Positions 11,350-24,280 are shown, counted from the stretch's first letter. The stretch is DNA of 64,000 bases from Cymbidium sinense (GCA_021442155.1 CM038215.1:281158413-281222412); one strand, 5' to 3'. Numbers and translations are program-made. Notes: generated from the letters alone by a model not told the origin.

Positions 11350-13440
11350 TTTGAGCATTCATAATATAATTTGATAATTTTATTTTAAGATTGAACCCCT
11401 TTGATTGAAATTTACAATCAACGCAATCATCACTAGGGTAGACATATTGTTTGATAATTTAATTTATTGTTTCGGATCCTGTCGACTTTATTAGTTTAAT
11501 AATAGAGGATCAGATTTACTATCACATGATAATTAGCTTCTGATATTTTAATAAGCGAAATTCTTATAATAATTAGATTTCTAGATTTTGTTAACCTCAA
11601 CTATTCTAAGACCAAACCGGGAAACAACCACGTGCAACATCCTTAGTCACTTGAATCTAAACATTCAAAGATAGTGTCGCCATGGTATTTAAGAATGCTT
11701 GCATAGTTTTAAGGCATTGAATTTAAATTTTAGTCATACTTTATAATATGTTAATTAACATTTTTTTTTGTTCTCGCTTGTAATGTGTTGTGAATGTGGC
11801 ATTCAATTCATTCATTTAAAAGCTTGCATAAGCTCTAAACCACTTGATTAAGTTTGCTTCAAGAGATGTGTAATAGATTTACATTCATTAAAATACTTAC
11901 CTCTTGAATATTTTAACTCACATACAAGTCATTGCAAGTTTCATTGAAGTGTTTAGCATTGAATATTATATGAATATTTCTTCATATGAGAATGAGCTTT
12001 CAACTATACTATAAAATTTGTTCGTGTTGATATAAATGACATTAAACTCAATTAGAGTTCAATTTTTTATTCCACTTCAAGTCCTATTTTATTCAAAGTT
12101 AAGTTTATATTTCTCACAAATATATTATGAGTCTAATATTGATCTCAAATTTTATTTATATTTGACTTGAGTGTTTTTTCTCAATATATGAACAACAAGC
12201 TTCAAGCATTCATTTGATGATGAATTGCGAATGAACTCCTTTTTTTACTTAGTACATTCTCACATAATAATAATACTTCTTCAATTTAAATTTAATTTTG
12301 TAAAATTGTTAGGACTTCCGATTTCATATTTAAATTAATTTCCAATTAATTTTAAGTTTAAGTCTAAAAAATTGATGAAATTTTGGCAACATTTTGTATG
12401 ATCATCCCGTAAATTACAAAGAAACTGCTTTTACCCGATATGCTCTATATTGCACAGATCTTGTTACACTCTTCATGCCTACTAAGCTCTATTGAGCATT
12501 AGTGGGATCTTCGATTTGCATATAGCAATATATATACACATATTTAAGCCTCATCTTTTTTTTCAAGTCCCAAATTTTGACAAAATTTGAGATTTCTGAT
12601 GGGAGCAACATCTAACAATTTGTTTGGCTTACCGGTATGCTCTATTGAGGTAAAAGTGGTGCAGACACCACTATCATCTTCACACTACCACTATTGGAAT
12701 TAGCCTTGAAACCTAAATAGAACCACAAGCAACCAATGGCCTATCTATCTTTCCACCATTTAAAGGAGGTGTCTTCTGACACACTTGTCAACACTTCTCA
12801 CATGATGGTTATATCTTGCATATATCCATTTTATAAACTAGCATAACCATATATTTAAATAAATTGAAAACATTTTTGGGTTTTAGCTGATTATTTTAAG
12901 ATCATCACTAGTTCCAAGGCTTATGGCTAGATCACCACGTGTATTTAGGTCAAGCCAAACCATTTGTTGTCTCACCAATAACCAAGTCCCTTCTTGAAGT
13001 GGAACGCCTCAATAAAATAAGGAGATATCAATAGTGTATGAGGTGCCAACTTCCCAAGCTTTTCTAAATGTGTTAGCTCCAAAACAATTTTAGACGACAA
13101 TTTAATGTCCATCGTTCATTCTTGCTACATGCCTCATTAATACTAACATATCCTCCAATAAGAAGAGAGGCCATAAAGGAACTAACAAGAGATTATCATA
13201 TATATTTCTTCTTCGCCTCAGATAACTTTATTTTAAAATCTTTCATATATCAAGTTTAGACAACTCTAAATCAAATCTCTATTTCTACATAAGAAGTTAT
13301 TCCATCCATATCTGATTCTGAGATAAAGTCTAAGAATTACATGTACGCCTTCCTCGAAGATGGAACACATCAAACCACGGCGAGAGAATTGATATGGGAA
13401 GGATCTGAGATTGGGAATTCTAATATGATTGGAGAATCGC
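11350..13440 (+). repeat. 'Z' repeat, copy 1 (LTR-like relative, 5' truncated)
   Basis: Non-coding repeat also found at 17700-19790 and 34690-36300. In the copy at 33778 the LTR-like TGTGGGCTC segment precedes it, so Z appears to be a diverged subfamily of the 4.4-kb LTR. It shares short landmarks with the LTR, such as TTCTTATAAT and GATTTCTAGATTTTGTTAAC. This copy starts inside the unit. It holds two TATGCTCTATTGAG blocks (near 12440 and 12640) and a dyad at 12655-12672. No open frame. Confidence 0.6.
12655..12672. promoter_or_regulatory. Inverted repeat, 7-bp arms (shortened form)
   Basis: AGTGGTG and CACCACT flank CAGA. The same place in the copies at 18957 and 36104 has 9-bp arms around TTGT. 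Function unknown; it may be a protein-binding dyad or a small RNA hairpin. Confidence 0.55.
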
Positions 13441-13899
13441 TGTATTTTATAAATTGAGAATTTCTATCACATTTTGTATTAAGTCATTCAAAATATTTTG
13501 TGATGTATCATTGTTATATCATGCTTGGTTTCTTTTGAATCAACCATCAAATGAATCTTCTCTTCACTTTTTAGCAAAGCATTATTATATTGGTTGGGGA
13601 AGATTACATTTTTGAAAATGTTTAGAGAAATAAAGAGTAAGTGATTATTTGGCTTTATTGAGAAGAGGAATGAAATCATGCTTTATGTTTCAACCAAATG
13701 AACGAGATGAATGGTCTTATTAGGAGTGGAATGATATATTTTAGAGCATTTTTTTTAAAATAAGTATCATTAGAAAGGTAATTACAATTAAGTATAATTA
13801 AAAAAAAAATTTAAAATAGGTTTGAGATTTTATTTTTTTCTTTAGTTTATTTATTGCTTTAGTCTTATATATGAATTTTTTTTTTACATCAAGATTGGC
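13441..13899. other. AT-rich filler, no gene
   Basis: No recognisable family. The minus-strand open frame at 13488-13679 (63 codons) is AT-driven. Confidence 0.35.
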
Positions 13900-14840
13900 T
13901 TTGAGCTCTTATGCTTTTTTTTAGTTTAGGTCATTTGCAAGTTTAAAGCCATTATCATCAAGTATAAAAATCAATAAGTTTCATTTAAGGATCTAAAATA
14001 TCTAAGAACAAATACAAATTGATAGATAAAACAAAATAGATTATTTACAAGTTTTCATTCCAAAATTGAGTGCATTTACATAAATAGATGATCAAATAAA
14101 TAAAATAGAATAAATCTACTATCACACAAAGACCAAACATCTAACGCCTCTGTTTGCAAATATGTGTATTATATGATCAAAATAATGATGACCCTCCAAT
14201 GCAAGATCTTTGAAAGTTAAAATATAGTCTGATAGAAGATAGGTGGTTGTGACTCATAACGGTATGTATGATGATCAAGATTTTGCTTCAATTGAGACAT
14301 CCTTTGCTCATCTTATATGTATATATGCATTTAAAAATCTTTAAAATCTTACCTAAATATTAGAATAAATCCACATTCAAGCATGGAAAATGTCAGCAAA
14401 AAATAGTGTATAATTAATATATTGAATTAAAATACTTATGTTATCAAACCATTTCTATTAATCATAATCTAAGATTTAAAGAGAAGCCTAATTTATTAAT
14501 CCAAATAATGTACTAGATGTTTCATCTAAATGTAATCTATCCCAATTATTTGCATGGTAACCAAATAAACATCCATTTTCCTCGATCCTTTCAAAAGTAA
14601 AATACACATTAAATCTAATTTTTCGATAAATGCAATTAGACTCAATCATATATCAAAGCCTAAATTTATGATGTAGATACATCAAGTGTATGGCTCCCAA
14701 ATCACTAGTACATATTAAAATTATGTAAAATTAGAATATACATTATAGCTATTTGAATAAATGTTTAAGTCCAATCGAGTAATGAAGCAAGCCATCTAAC
14801 TCATTTCTATATAATGCAATATTCTTATTTATTAACATAT
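13900..14840. repeat. AT-rich dispersed repeat (relative of 37900-38980)
   Basis: Aligns by eye with 37900-38980 and partly 54300-54430, with landmarks such as GGCTCCCAAATCAC, TAGAATATA and CAAGCCATC.AACTCATTTC. No coding content and no clear ends. Confidence 0.5.
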
Positions 14841-17129
14841 CTCTCATTCCACCTATACATACAAAAGTTTAAACAAACAATATAAGCTAGAAATTTGAAA
14901 GTGAGAAAAGTAAAATATACCTCAACCCAATGTTTGAAGATCAATAGATGACACATGTTCGGCCTATGAATATGCTACCATATTTATAGTAGGTAAACAA
15001 ATTGATCCTAGTCAATTAGATTCTATATGAATTCCTATACCAATGTAATGAATGAATTTGTATCAAGATACATATGGACCTTAGAACCTAATGTATCAAG
15101 AAGAAACACCTAATAAGAAATAATGTAATATACAAAACTCTTCGCTATATATGACTTATACTAAAAGAAACATATGTTCTCTTCGCCATTCGACTGATGT
15201 TTATATCATGGTACATCACGTCTGGCATATGATGTTGGTGGAATAACTCATTGCAGTAATCTGGTTAGCTAGCCCATCTCTTCCCCTCACCGATCACAAT
15301 TGGGTCAATAATGTGGCTATCATCATGTAAAGATCATGAACATAGATTACATCTAAAAACATTTGGAAGGTGTTTTTCAGGAGACCATCTCTCAACCAGA
15401 AGTATTGGTGATCTAGGTGGATGAAACTCTTAGACAATCTACCTCTTCTAGCCCACTAATGAATTTTTAAATGATGGGCCACTCTTCAACATAAGCAAGT
15501 GCAAGTAGCCTCTATTGCTCGCAAAAAAAAGATCAATCACCATTAAGTACAAATTTATCTTGTAACGGAAACATAAATTAAGTATTAGTTATATCAAGGT
15601 GAGTGGCTCTAATATCAATGGGTGGCCTTAGCATGGCAAAGAATGGGCTTCTCACCATCGAATGAAGAAAACAAATTGAGTCGTTAGATAGTTATAAATA
15701 ATGAAAAGGAAAACTGTAGCGTAAAGTAAGGAAAAAATAAGAGTATTGTAACCTACAAGAAAAATGTAAGTAACATGCACTAAACATATATATTTTATTT
15801 AAAGTATCCATGACATACCTTCACTATTAACATAGGACATTTATAATATCTTGTATCAAGTTCTACTACTACTAGCTATATTTTCATCCATTGATTTTAC
15901 TTATAGAGGTACCTAACCTTCTAAAAAATTGGGTGGTCAAATGCTACTAATCCATGCTCGAGAAGATGGCTAAATGGTCAACCAAAGTGAAACTCATTTA
16001 TGTATGTGAGCTTATACAAATGTCGATGTAGTAATCGCGGACAATGATTGGAACAAAGGAAATAAAAATTAAATTTCTCTTTTATGCTATTTTCAATAAG
16101 TGTTATCAACTAATGAAGCTTGTTACCCAATTTTAGCTTCACATTACCATGACAATTTTTAATAATCATTATAGTTGAATTATATATACCTATTTTTTTT
16201 TAATGATACTTAATTGCCAAATACATTTCTAATGATACTTAATTAAATAAATGCCCTTTAGATATTTGATTATTAAGAATAAATAGTATTTTAAATTAAT
16301 TTCAATTGTTTAATTAATCTTAATATGAATTATATTATATTATTATATGGTTAATATATATATATATATAATCTTAGTTATTCTATTTATGCAACATATG
16401 CTTTGAGATAAGCCATTTTTCAAGAAATAATTTCAGTCAAAATACAAAATTAAAATTAATTTGTCAATCTAATAATAGTTTCATTTGATAGATTTTAATG
16501 TTTCAAAACAACAATAATCAATTATGAACAATTTTTTGGGCATCATCGCAACATCATGACTCTAATACATTGACAAATATTGATCGCTGATTTAGTGCAA
16601 TATCTATATTAGCCAATTTCAATGTTCTAAACAGCATGAAGTCCATTCATCAAGTAGAGATCATTTTGACATCTTGGTTTATATATATCATTTGCATTAC
16701 TATCATCGATCTATTGATCATTACTAATATTTATATTACCATCATGTTCTTAATGCAATGTGAAGTCCGTAGATCGTAGGTAGTTTTGATTGATTTTGGT
16801 GATGTTTCACATCTCACCATTTAAGTGTTAAATCAAAAGTCCATTGATTTTATTTTCAATTAATGATCATGCATCCAACAAAGATATATAATTTGTCCTT
16901 GTGTTCGCAAGTTAAGACTAAACAATACACTATTTATCATCTTTATGTCATCGTGGTTCTATTAGTTTTGTATTTTTAAATCTAAAAAATAAATGCCTAT
17001 TATTGGAAAAACATATGCTATGCAAGTCCTAAATTATAATAAGAGATGTAATCTCTCTTTCATTTTGAGAGTCAATTTGAGATTAATTTTTTCTCATTCT
17101 AATTATTTGGATGACCAATTCAAAAAAAT
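14841..17129. other. AT-rich intergenic, no gene recognised
   Basis: Mostly low-complexity AT sequence. 15180-15660 is somewhat more GC-rich but both strands are broken by stops and I cannot assign a family. 16560-16830 contains two similar segments (around CAATGTTCTAAACAGCATGAAG and CATGTTCTTAATGCAATGTGAAG, each followed by GTAG) that weakly resemble the ~160-bp tandem units at 31930-32444. Confidence 0.35.
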
Positions 17130-17699
17130 AGATGCCCTCATAAAAAAAATTATTGTAAGATAAGACTTTATTATTTTCATCATTCTATTTTTGGTTTATT
17201 TATATTCTAATTCAAGAGATAAGATAGATTTATTTATTTATTTATTTATTATTACATTATTATTATGATATTATTGTTCAAGTATGAACTTTGAATAATT
17301 AATATAGCTATCATTGTCTATTTAAGGGAATATTTTTAGTCATGCCATAGAGAGAAGCACAACTAAAATTATAAGTAATTTAGCCTTAAAATCATGTGAT
17401 TAAATAATATAATTGATATTTTAAGGTTAGTTGATTAAGAGCAAGAAATTCAAGAAAATTGTCATAGAACATGCCAAAAGTCGAAAACAAAATTGTTACT
17501 AACCATATGAAGATTATTTCCCTCATGTGTGAAGCTGTATTTGCCTATGCTTCAATAATTCAATTTATTGAAATGCTTTTTTAGAACAACGATGATCAAA
17601 TTATAAAGTGATACTATGAGTCTATCTATATTGATTATAGGTTTGTTAAAAATAAAAATTTTTTATGTTGAAATCACCATTTATCATAGCCATCATCGG
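17130..17699. repeat. AT-rich repeat, copy also at 55720-56330
   Basis: Near-identical over about 550 bp to 55720-56330, including the ATTTATTTATTTATTTATT run and the GAAGCACAACTAAAATTATAAG block. Non-coding. Sequence following it differs between the two sites (Z here, an AT-rich frame there). Confidence 0.7.
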
Positions 17700-19790
17700 G
17701 GTATGAATGATTTGAGCATTCATAATATAATTTGATAATTTTATTTTAAGATTGAACCCCTTTGATTGAAATCTACAATCAACGCAATCATCAGTGGTAT
17801 ATATTGTTTGATAATTTAATTTATTGTTTAGATCCTATCAATAGTTTTAATAATAAGAATTACAATACATGATAGAATTAGCGATATTTAATAACAAATT
17901 TTATAATAATTAGATTTCTAGATTTTGTAACATATTCCTAAGACCAAATGAGAAACAAACACTACATCTTAGTCACTTGAATCCAAAACATTCAAAGATA
18001 GTGACATGGGTGTATTTAAGAATGCTTGCATAGTTTTAAGGCATTGAATTTAAATTTTAGTCATACTTTATAATATGTAAGAGTTCAATAAGCAATTTTT
18101 TTTCCCCAAATGATTTGTGAATGGTGGCATTCAATTCATTCATTTATAAGCTTGCATATAAAACCACTGACATGTTTGCTTAAGAGATGTGTAATAGATT
18201 TACATTCATTAAAATACTTACCACTTGAATATTTTAACTCACATACAAGTCATTGCAAGTTTCATCAAGTGTTTAGCATTGAATATTATTTGAATCTATC
18301 TTCATATGAGAATGAGCTTTCAACTATACTATAAAATTTGTTCGTAGATATAAAATGACATTAAACTCAATTGAGTTTATTTTTTATTCCACTTCAAGTC
18401 CTATTTTATTCAAAGTTAAGTTTATACTCTCACAAATATTATGAGAATATTGATCTCAAATTTTATTTATATTTGACTTGAGTGTTTTCTCAATATATGG
18501 AACAACAAGCTTCAAGCATTCATTTGATGATGAATTAGCAATGAACTCCTTTTTTTTACTTTTAGTACATTCTCACATAATAATACTTTTGTAATTTAAA
18601 TTTAATTTTGAAAAAATTTTAGACTCGATATAAATTAATTTCCAATTAATTTTAGAATGTCTAAAAAAAATTGAAATTTTAAATTTCGTCAGATTTGATC
18701 ATACTGCTACAAAGAAATCTTTTTTTTTTATTTCCTATGAGCATACATATCTTGATCTGTTAATAGAATTCATGAAATGTAATAAGCTCTATTGAGCATT
18801 AGTGGGATCTTCGATTACTTGCATATAGCAAACATATATAATTGTCACATATTTAAGCTCATCTTTTTCAAGTCCCAAATTTTGACAAAATTTCAAAGAA
18901 GATTTATGAGAGCAACATCTAACAATTTGTTTGGCTTTAGATGCTCTATCATACCAAGTGGTGTCTTGTGACACCACTATCATCTTCACACCCACTACAA
19001 ATATTGAGAATTAAAGTCTTGAAACATAAATAGAACCACAAGCACTAACAAGTCCAATGGCAACCTTATCTATCTTTCCACCATTTAAAGGAGGTGTGTG
19101 TTCTCTCTTACACTTGTTGAACACTTCCCAAGAATGATCATGATGGTTGCATATATCTTCTTGCATAAGTATCCATTTTATAAACTAGCATAACCATATA
19201 TGCATTAAATAAGGTTTAAAACATTTCCTTCTAGTTGGTTTTAGTTATGGTTAAGATGATCACTAGTTCCAAGGCTTATGGCTAGATCACCACGTGTATT
19301 TAGGGTCAAAGCCAAACTATTTGTTGTCTACCACCTAATAACCAACATTCTTGAAGTGGAAAAAATAAGGAGATATCAATCAAAAAGTGCATGAGGTGGT
19401 GCCAACTTCCCAAGTCTAAATCATGTTGTGGCCTCCAAATAATTTAGAGTGATACAATTTAATGTCCATCGATTCTGCTACATGTTCATTATATAACATA
19501 TCCTCCAATAAGAAGAGAGGCCATAACTAACAAGAGAGATTCTCTCCATCATTATATATCTTTCTTTGTTGATAACTTATTTGGGGTTATACAATAAATC
19601 ATTACAACTCTTATTTCTCTACACTAAGAAGTGGTGCTTACATCCATATTAGATTTCTAGGATAAAATTTCTAGAAGAAGGTTATACAGTTCGAACGATG
19701 GACACATCAAACCACATAAAGAGTGAATTGATATGGGAAGGATCGAGCAAATGGGCTCACAATACACAAAAGTATGATTGGAGAAGGCAG
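17700..19790 (+). repeat. 'Z' repeat, copy 2
   Basis: Second copy of the Z unit (compare 11350-13440). It joins directly to the composite repeat near 19790. Many short stretches that are GC-containing in the other copies are missing here. Open frames at 18110-18334 and 18789-18995 are not conserved in the other Z copies and are discounted. Confidence 0.6.
18957..18978. promoter_or_regulatory. Perfect inverted repeat, 9-bp arms, 4-bp spacer
   Basis: Arms AGTGGTGTC and GACACCACT flank TTGT. Identical at 36104-36125, and shortened by two bases on each arm at 12655-12672. Conservation amid otherwise diverged sequence suggests constraint or recent common origin. Confidence 0.6.
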
Positions 19791-19856
19791 AGGGCACAAA
19801 AGTATGATTGGAAAATGAGATGTTAAATTTGGTAACAGTTAGATAAATCAACTTAC

Positions 19857-19975
19857 CAGGTAACCTTTGAATCAGATGAATCATCAAAGGTTCTTCATCA
19901 TCAAATAAAGCTTGAACCTCCATAGAAGTAGCAATATGACGACAAAGAAGACCCACTTCTTTGAGAAGAACCCAT
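19857..19975 (-). pseudogene. Captured host-gene exon fragment, copy 2 (unidentified gene)
   Basis: Minus-strand segment with VGLLCR, HIATSMEVQALFDDEEPL and MIHLIQRLPG, ending at CTG|GTAAGTTG as in copies 1 and 3. Here a codon is missing (CRHIATS against CRKHIATS) and the upstream acceptor region is altered. The frame has stayed open, which is why a 99-codon open frame runs across it into intron-side sequence. Parent gene not recognised. Confidence 0.5.
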
Positions 19976-20479
19976 TGAAAAATAACTTTAAAATCTTATC
20001 TTTATAGGATGTTTAGGGAGTTCATTCTACATGAGTTTGAATGATTTATATTGAACTGCTCCTAACATTGTATTTGGCCAGAGTTTATTTAGATCTAAGT
20101 TCTACTTCACATGAGCGTAAGCATCCAGCTTATAGACGGTAAGAAAACACTTTTGATTAAGGTTGAAAATAAATATAAATCACTGATATAAATTGACATT
20201 TAGTAGTGGGTGTGAATGACTGTCTAAAATAAAAAATGAGTAGTCCCGATCAAGATCTGATAGTTTCATCATCTCGGGACTGCCGTTATTCTGATCTACC
20301 AACATCAGAGGGCTATTAGCCGTAATGTCCAAAAAGTCTAATTAGTAGTCATAAGTTGTCTCATCTCAAATATCACGTGTAGACTAGTGTTGTAGTGCAA
20401 GTGTTATAGTGAGTGCAAGTGTTTATTTAAGTTAGACTTTAATTATAAGTGTTTATTAAAGTCTGTATTGCAGATGTAT

Positions 20480-21185
20480 GTATGTAGGACTTACATCCAT
20501 ATAAAATTAAGTTATGTTTGTATGGAAAACATAGGTTAGGTTGGGCTTACACCCATTGAAAAGCTAGTTAGAATTTGTGGTGCTTACATTACAAGTACAG
20601 GTCAAACTTATGTCTATTAGAAAGTCGTTAGATTGGACTTACTTCCCTTTGGAATGTCAGATAAGATTTAAGTTGGACTTACATCACTTTAGAATGTTAG
20701 TATGAATTTAGGTTGCACTTGCATCGCAAGCAAATGTTGGACTTACATTCATTTGAAATGCCATAATTATGAGGGTATTCGCACAGCGAACATATGGACT
20801 ATACTTTCATCCCTTTGGAATGCCAAGCAGACATGGGTGATGTTCACATGGCGAACATGTAGATTGGACTTATATCCCTATGGAATGCCATAATTTTGGA
20901 TTGGTATTGATGTTTGCATTGTAAATAGAGATTGGACTTACATCCCTTTGGTATGAATTTAGAGTTCACATAGCTAACATATGAGTTGCACTTTTCTTCT
21001 TTTGGAGTGTCATGTAGAATTTATAGTTTGCATATCGAACATATAACTTAGACTTACCTCCCTTTGGCATGTCTGCATAATGAACGCATGGATTGTACTT
21101 ACATCCCTTTGGAATGCTAGATAGGGTTTAAGAAAATTTGCATGGTGAACATGCAGATTAGACATATATCCCTTTGGTAAAACAT
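20480..21185 (-). repeat. ~63-bp tandem array with dyads, copy 2
   Basis: About ten units of the array described at 870-2060, on the minus strand starting just past the copia RNase H remnant. On that strand a unit reads CCAAAGGGATGTAAGT or CCAAAGGGAGGTAAGT. The 66-codon minus frame at 21010-21210 is a translation of the array joined to the end of pol. Confidence 0.8.
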
Positions 21186-21189
21186 TATC

Positions 21190-21840
21190 ATCTCTTCCAC
21201 AGAACTCCAAAAATCAACAATGAATAGTAACTATCTAAGAAATACTTACACTTGGAAATTGGGAGTGCCTTAATCATCATATAAGCATAATTATCATGAG
21301 TGCTTTTCTTGCTCACTATAATATCACCACAAGCAATAATTTCATAAAAGGTGTTAATGAACATTAATTTTTAGTTCTCTCATGAAACATGTGATTTTTA
21401 GGGAGAAAAATAGCACTTTGACTATCACACATCATCGAAGTGATTGTTAAATATTCATTGAGCTCTCCAAAGAAACCTTTCAACCAAATAGCTTCTTTAT
21501 CGAAGAATTGCCATGTACTCTTTTGTAGATAATGCCACTATCATTTAAAAGGCAGCCTTCCAACTAATAGTATAGTTGTCAATAATAAACACATATCATG
21601 TAAGATATCTCCTCTTATTAAGGTTTCCAATAAATTTTGAATCAACATAGCCAACGACCCAATATGTAGTCCCCCTGAATTGCAAACAAGTGTTAAGATG
21701 TGAAAATTGTATGTCGTAAGAATTCATGAGCCCACAAATACTCTTTTTTTTTGTCTTTACTATTTGAAAATTTTTCTTAAGCTCATGCTCAGCATAATTA
21801 CTATTCAACTAAATCATATTATTGAAGATGATTTCAAACC
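21190..21840 (-). pseudogene. Ty1/copia RNase H domain remnant, copy 1
   Basis: Minus strand, 5' to 3': GYVDSKFIGNLNKRRYLT, then SWKA.., VALSTTKAEYMA, KEAIWLKGFFGEL, CDSQSAIFLSKN.MFHERTK and KALPISK. This is the RNase H end of a Ty1/copia polyprotein (usual form 'GY.DSD.AGDLD.RRS.TGY'), probably Tork/TNT1-like. The usual AGDLD is IGNLN and several stops and frameshifts are present, so it is dead. It is duplicated at 62030-62670. The ~63-bp array follows where the polypurine tract and 3' LTR would be expected. Confidence 0.8.
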
Positions 21841-21879
21841 AGTCCTCAACTTCGAAGGGCGCTTGACTTTGTAAAATTT

Positions 21880-22172
21880 ACTATAAGTGTAACTTAGAGT
21901 GTACAGTGTAACTTAGAGCTTTATTTTATTATTTTGAATCAGCTCATTTAGTATAAAAGAGATAAAATAAGTATAATTTGAAATTTTTATAATGAAAAAA
22001 ATGCCAAAAAAAAAATTAAGAAATTTAAAATAAAAGAATAAGAAACTGATTGCTTTATGATAGTAAGATAAAATTTTTAAATATTTTTAATAATTTTATA
22101 CCTAAATTATTAAACTTTAATATATTTTAAGTATGATTTAAATAAATATTTACTAAATGAGCTTGCTCACGA

Positions 22173-22243
<71 letters not shown>

Positions 22244-22750
22244 ATGTATATGTATATGTTATTTACTATTCAAATTTATATGAAAAAATATATATTATGA
22301 TATAGTTGAGTTGTATTTCATATATCATTTTATTGACAAAAAAATCATCATAATTTGCAATTTATTAAAACATTGTAAGTTATAATACTTGTTAAAATTT
22401 ATTATTTGCAAGAACTATATGGGTGAAAATGATTTAAATTTAAAAGTAAACTTTAAAATTTAGTTTTTATATGAATTAAAAAAAATTTAGGATAGCATAG
22501 ATCACTTTTGTTTTAAATACATATTTATTAAAATATTACTAATAAAAGATTAGTAATTTTCATCAATATTATTATTATTAATTTGGAAATATATTAAAAT
22601 ATCATAATAGTAGAAAGTGAGAATTATTTTTTTATTTTTATTAGATAACATAAATTAATTAAAATTAAAAATAAATTTTACTAAGTTTAATTAAATTTGA
22701 TTGTGTAAGGAAGTTGATATGTGTCTCTCTCATTGTAATAAATAAAACAC
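21880..22750. repeat. AT-rich repeat with (TA)n, family of four
   Basis: Shared with 39640-40400, 55060-55720 and 63440-64000; each copy has a (TA)n at the same place. Here the tract is 22176-22260, changing from TA to TATG units. Non-coding. Confidence 0.7.
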
Positions 22751-23301
22751 TAATTTCTCTCCCCATAACCTAGATGAACAATAGCACCAATTGGTAAAAG
22801 GATAGCAGCAAAGCGGAGAACCCATCGTTACCAAAAAACATAAAAATTCTTCCTCCCATTGTGGATTCTATCCAGGGCTGGCGAACGTGATGTCGAGGGA
22901 GTCGACGAAGCTGGTGTCGGTCAAGGGCAGTGAAAGCAGCATTAGTTGAGCTAACGTGCTACGATTTTATTGTAGAGTGGGCGTGAGGCATGAGCCCGTG
23001 CCCCATTATAATGCACACATTAGTATTATCATTACTTGGAAGCAAGCGACAACAAAATACAACGATATTTTATCATGAATATACTAATTACATGAACATA
23101 ATCCAAAATAGAATTGACAATTGAATATCTCATTTGCATTCAATCATTAAGTTAGCTTGATTGAAGCCTCTACAAAGAATGGTGTTCCAGAGCTTTAAAA
23201 ACAAGCTGATGGGACAAGTCTTGGAACTATAGAAATCGTTATTTTCTTTAACAAAATTATGAAGAATTCAAATCAATTTGCTTAACTTCTAGACACCATA
23301 G
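22751..23301. repeat. Dispersed repeat adjoining copia LTR, copy also at 40430-41021
   Basis: Both copies run without a break into a copia LTR. The middle part (GTCGACGAAGCTGGTGT, GGGCAGTGAAAGCAGC) is more GC-rich and carries GGCATGAGCCC, but both strands lack a convincing frame. It looks like pre-insertion flank duplicated with the LTR. Confidence 0.6.
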
Positions 23302-24203
23302 GTTTTAGAACTATAAGAAAATAAATGGACAATTAAGAAATAAATTTAACACAATAAAGCAAATAAAAAATAAAATTAATGAGATTGAAATAGCCTGGGA
23401 GGGAAGCCTGCTGATGACACTATACTTAGAGTAGATCAAGCCTTGGGTGCACCAAATTGTGACTCTCTTTTCTACAAGTGAGATACAACTCGTTCCCTTG
23501 CCTTGATCGCATGTACATTACGTCTGATAGGCAAAACTTCGAAGTAATCGTGTGTCTCTTGTTGCCCCAAAAATGAAATTAAGAGAATGACAAGAAAAAT
23601 TGTAAATGGAGTAAGAAAGAGAGAATATTTAGATTTAGTCATGTCATTCAAGCTCACATTATCATCTATTTATAAGTAAAGGATGAGAGCTCAATACCTA
23701 ATTATGATTTATAGCCATTACTAGCCTCAATTTTAAGTTATGAATTAATTTATTTGTATTTATTTAATTTATGTTATAAGTTACACAACAGATATTTATA
23801 TTATAATAACGTTAGAATAATAATGTTAAGAATAACGTTATTACATATATTTTTTCTTTTATTATCCGTAATAATTCCCTCTCCAATAAATAAAAAAATA
23901 TTTATAAATAAACTTGAGATGAATAAAATAAGAGATCAAGAATCAAAAATTTTATTTTGGATAACTTTTATCATGCATTCGATGGAAGTACCTTCCGAGT
24001 TTGAACTTTCACTTAGTATAACCAAAATCTAACAATAATAAATACTATAGTAATCGAAGTTTTGAACTAAGTATATTAATTTTTGTATCATTTGGTATAC
24101 ACATGATATAAAACACGTTATAAGTTCTACTCAATGGTGCACTTTAAAGGCCATACGCTTTCATCTTAATTCATAAGTATTTTAGTATCTTAATAAGATC
24201 TCA
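23302..24203 (-). mobile_element. Lone copia LTR (relative of 41022-41895)
   Basis: About 900 bp, homologous end to end with the LTRs of the copia element at 41022-45582. On the plus strand it starts TTTTAGAACTATAAG and ends AATAAGATCTCA. Only about ten bases past the LTR match the copia internal side, then LINE sequence begins, so it is either a solo LTR or a remnant cut off by the LINE. The (TA)n seen in the other LTRs is absent here. The open frame at 23754-24032 lies within the LTR and is not a gene. Confidence 0.75.
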
Positions 24204-24280
24204 TTGCAACGGCTCATTGGCTTACTCACTTAGATGATGATCTAAATTTTCTTTACAACTCCATAAAAGAAAGAAAAAAT

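Larger units (their letters stand above)
19790..22750 (-). repeat. Composite repeat, copy 2
   Basis: Same order as 60655-64000: exon fragment, spacer, ~63-bp array, copia RNase H remnant, AT-rich repeat with (TA)n. Relative to that copy it lacks about 0.7 kb (62735-63450 there), including the foldback MITE. The join lies near 21917 at 'AACTTAGAGCTTTATTTTATT'. Confidence 0.75.

Noticed and set aside
23302..24203. Calling the lone LTR a proper solo LTR with target duplication
   Set aside because: No matching short duplication flanks it, and its left flank is itself a duplicated block that also adjoins the LTR at 41022.
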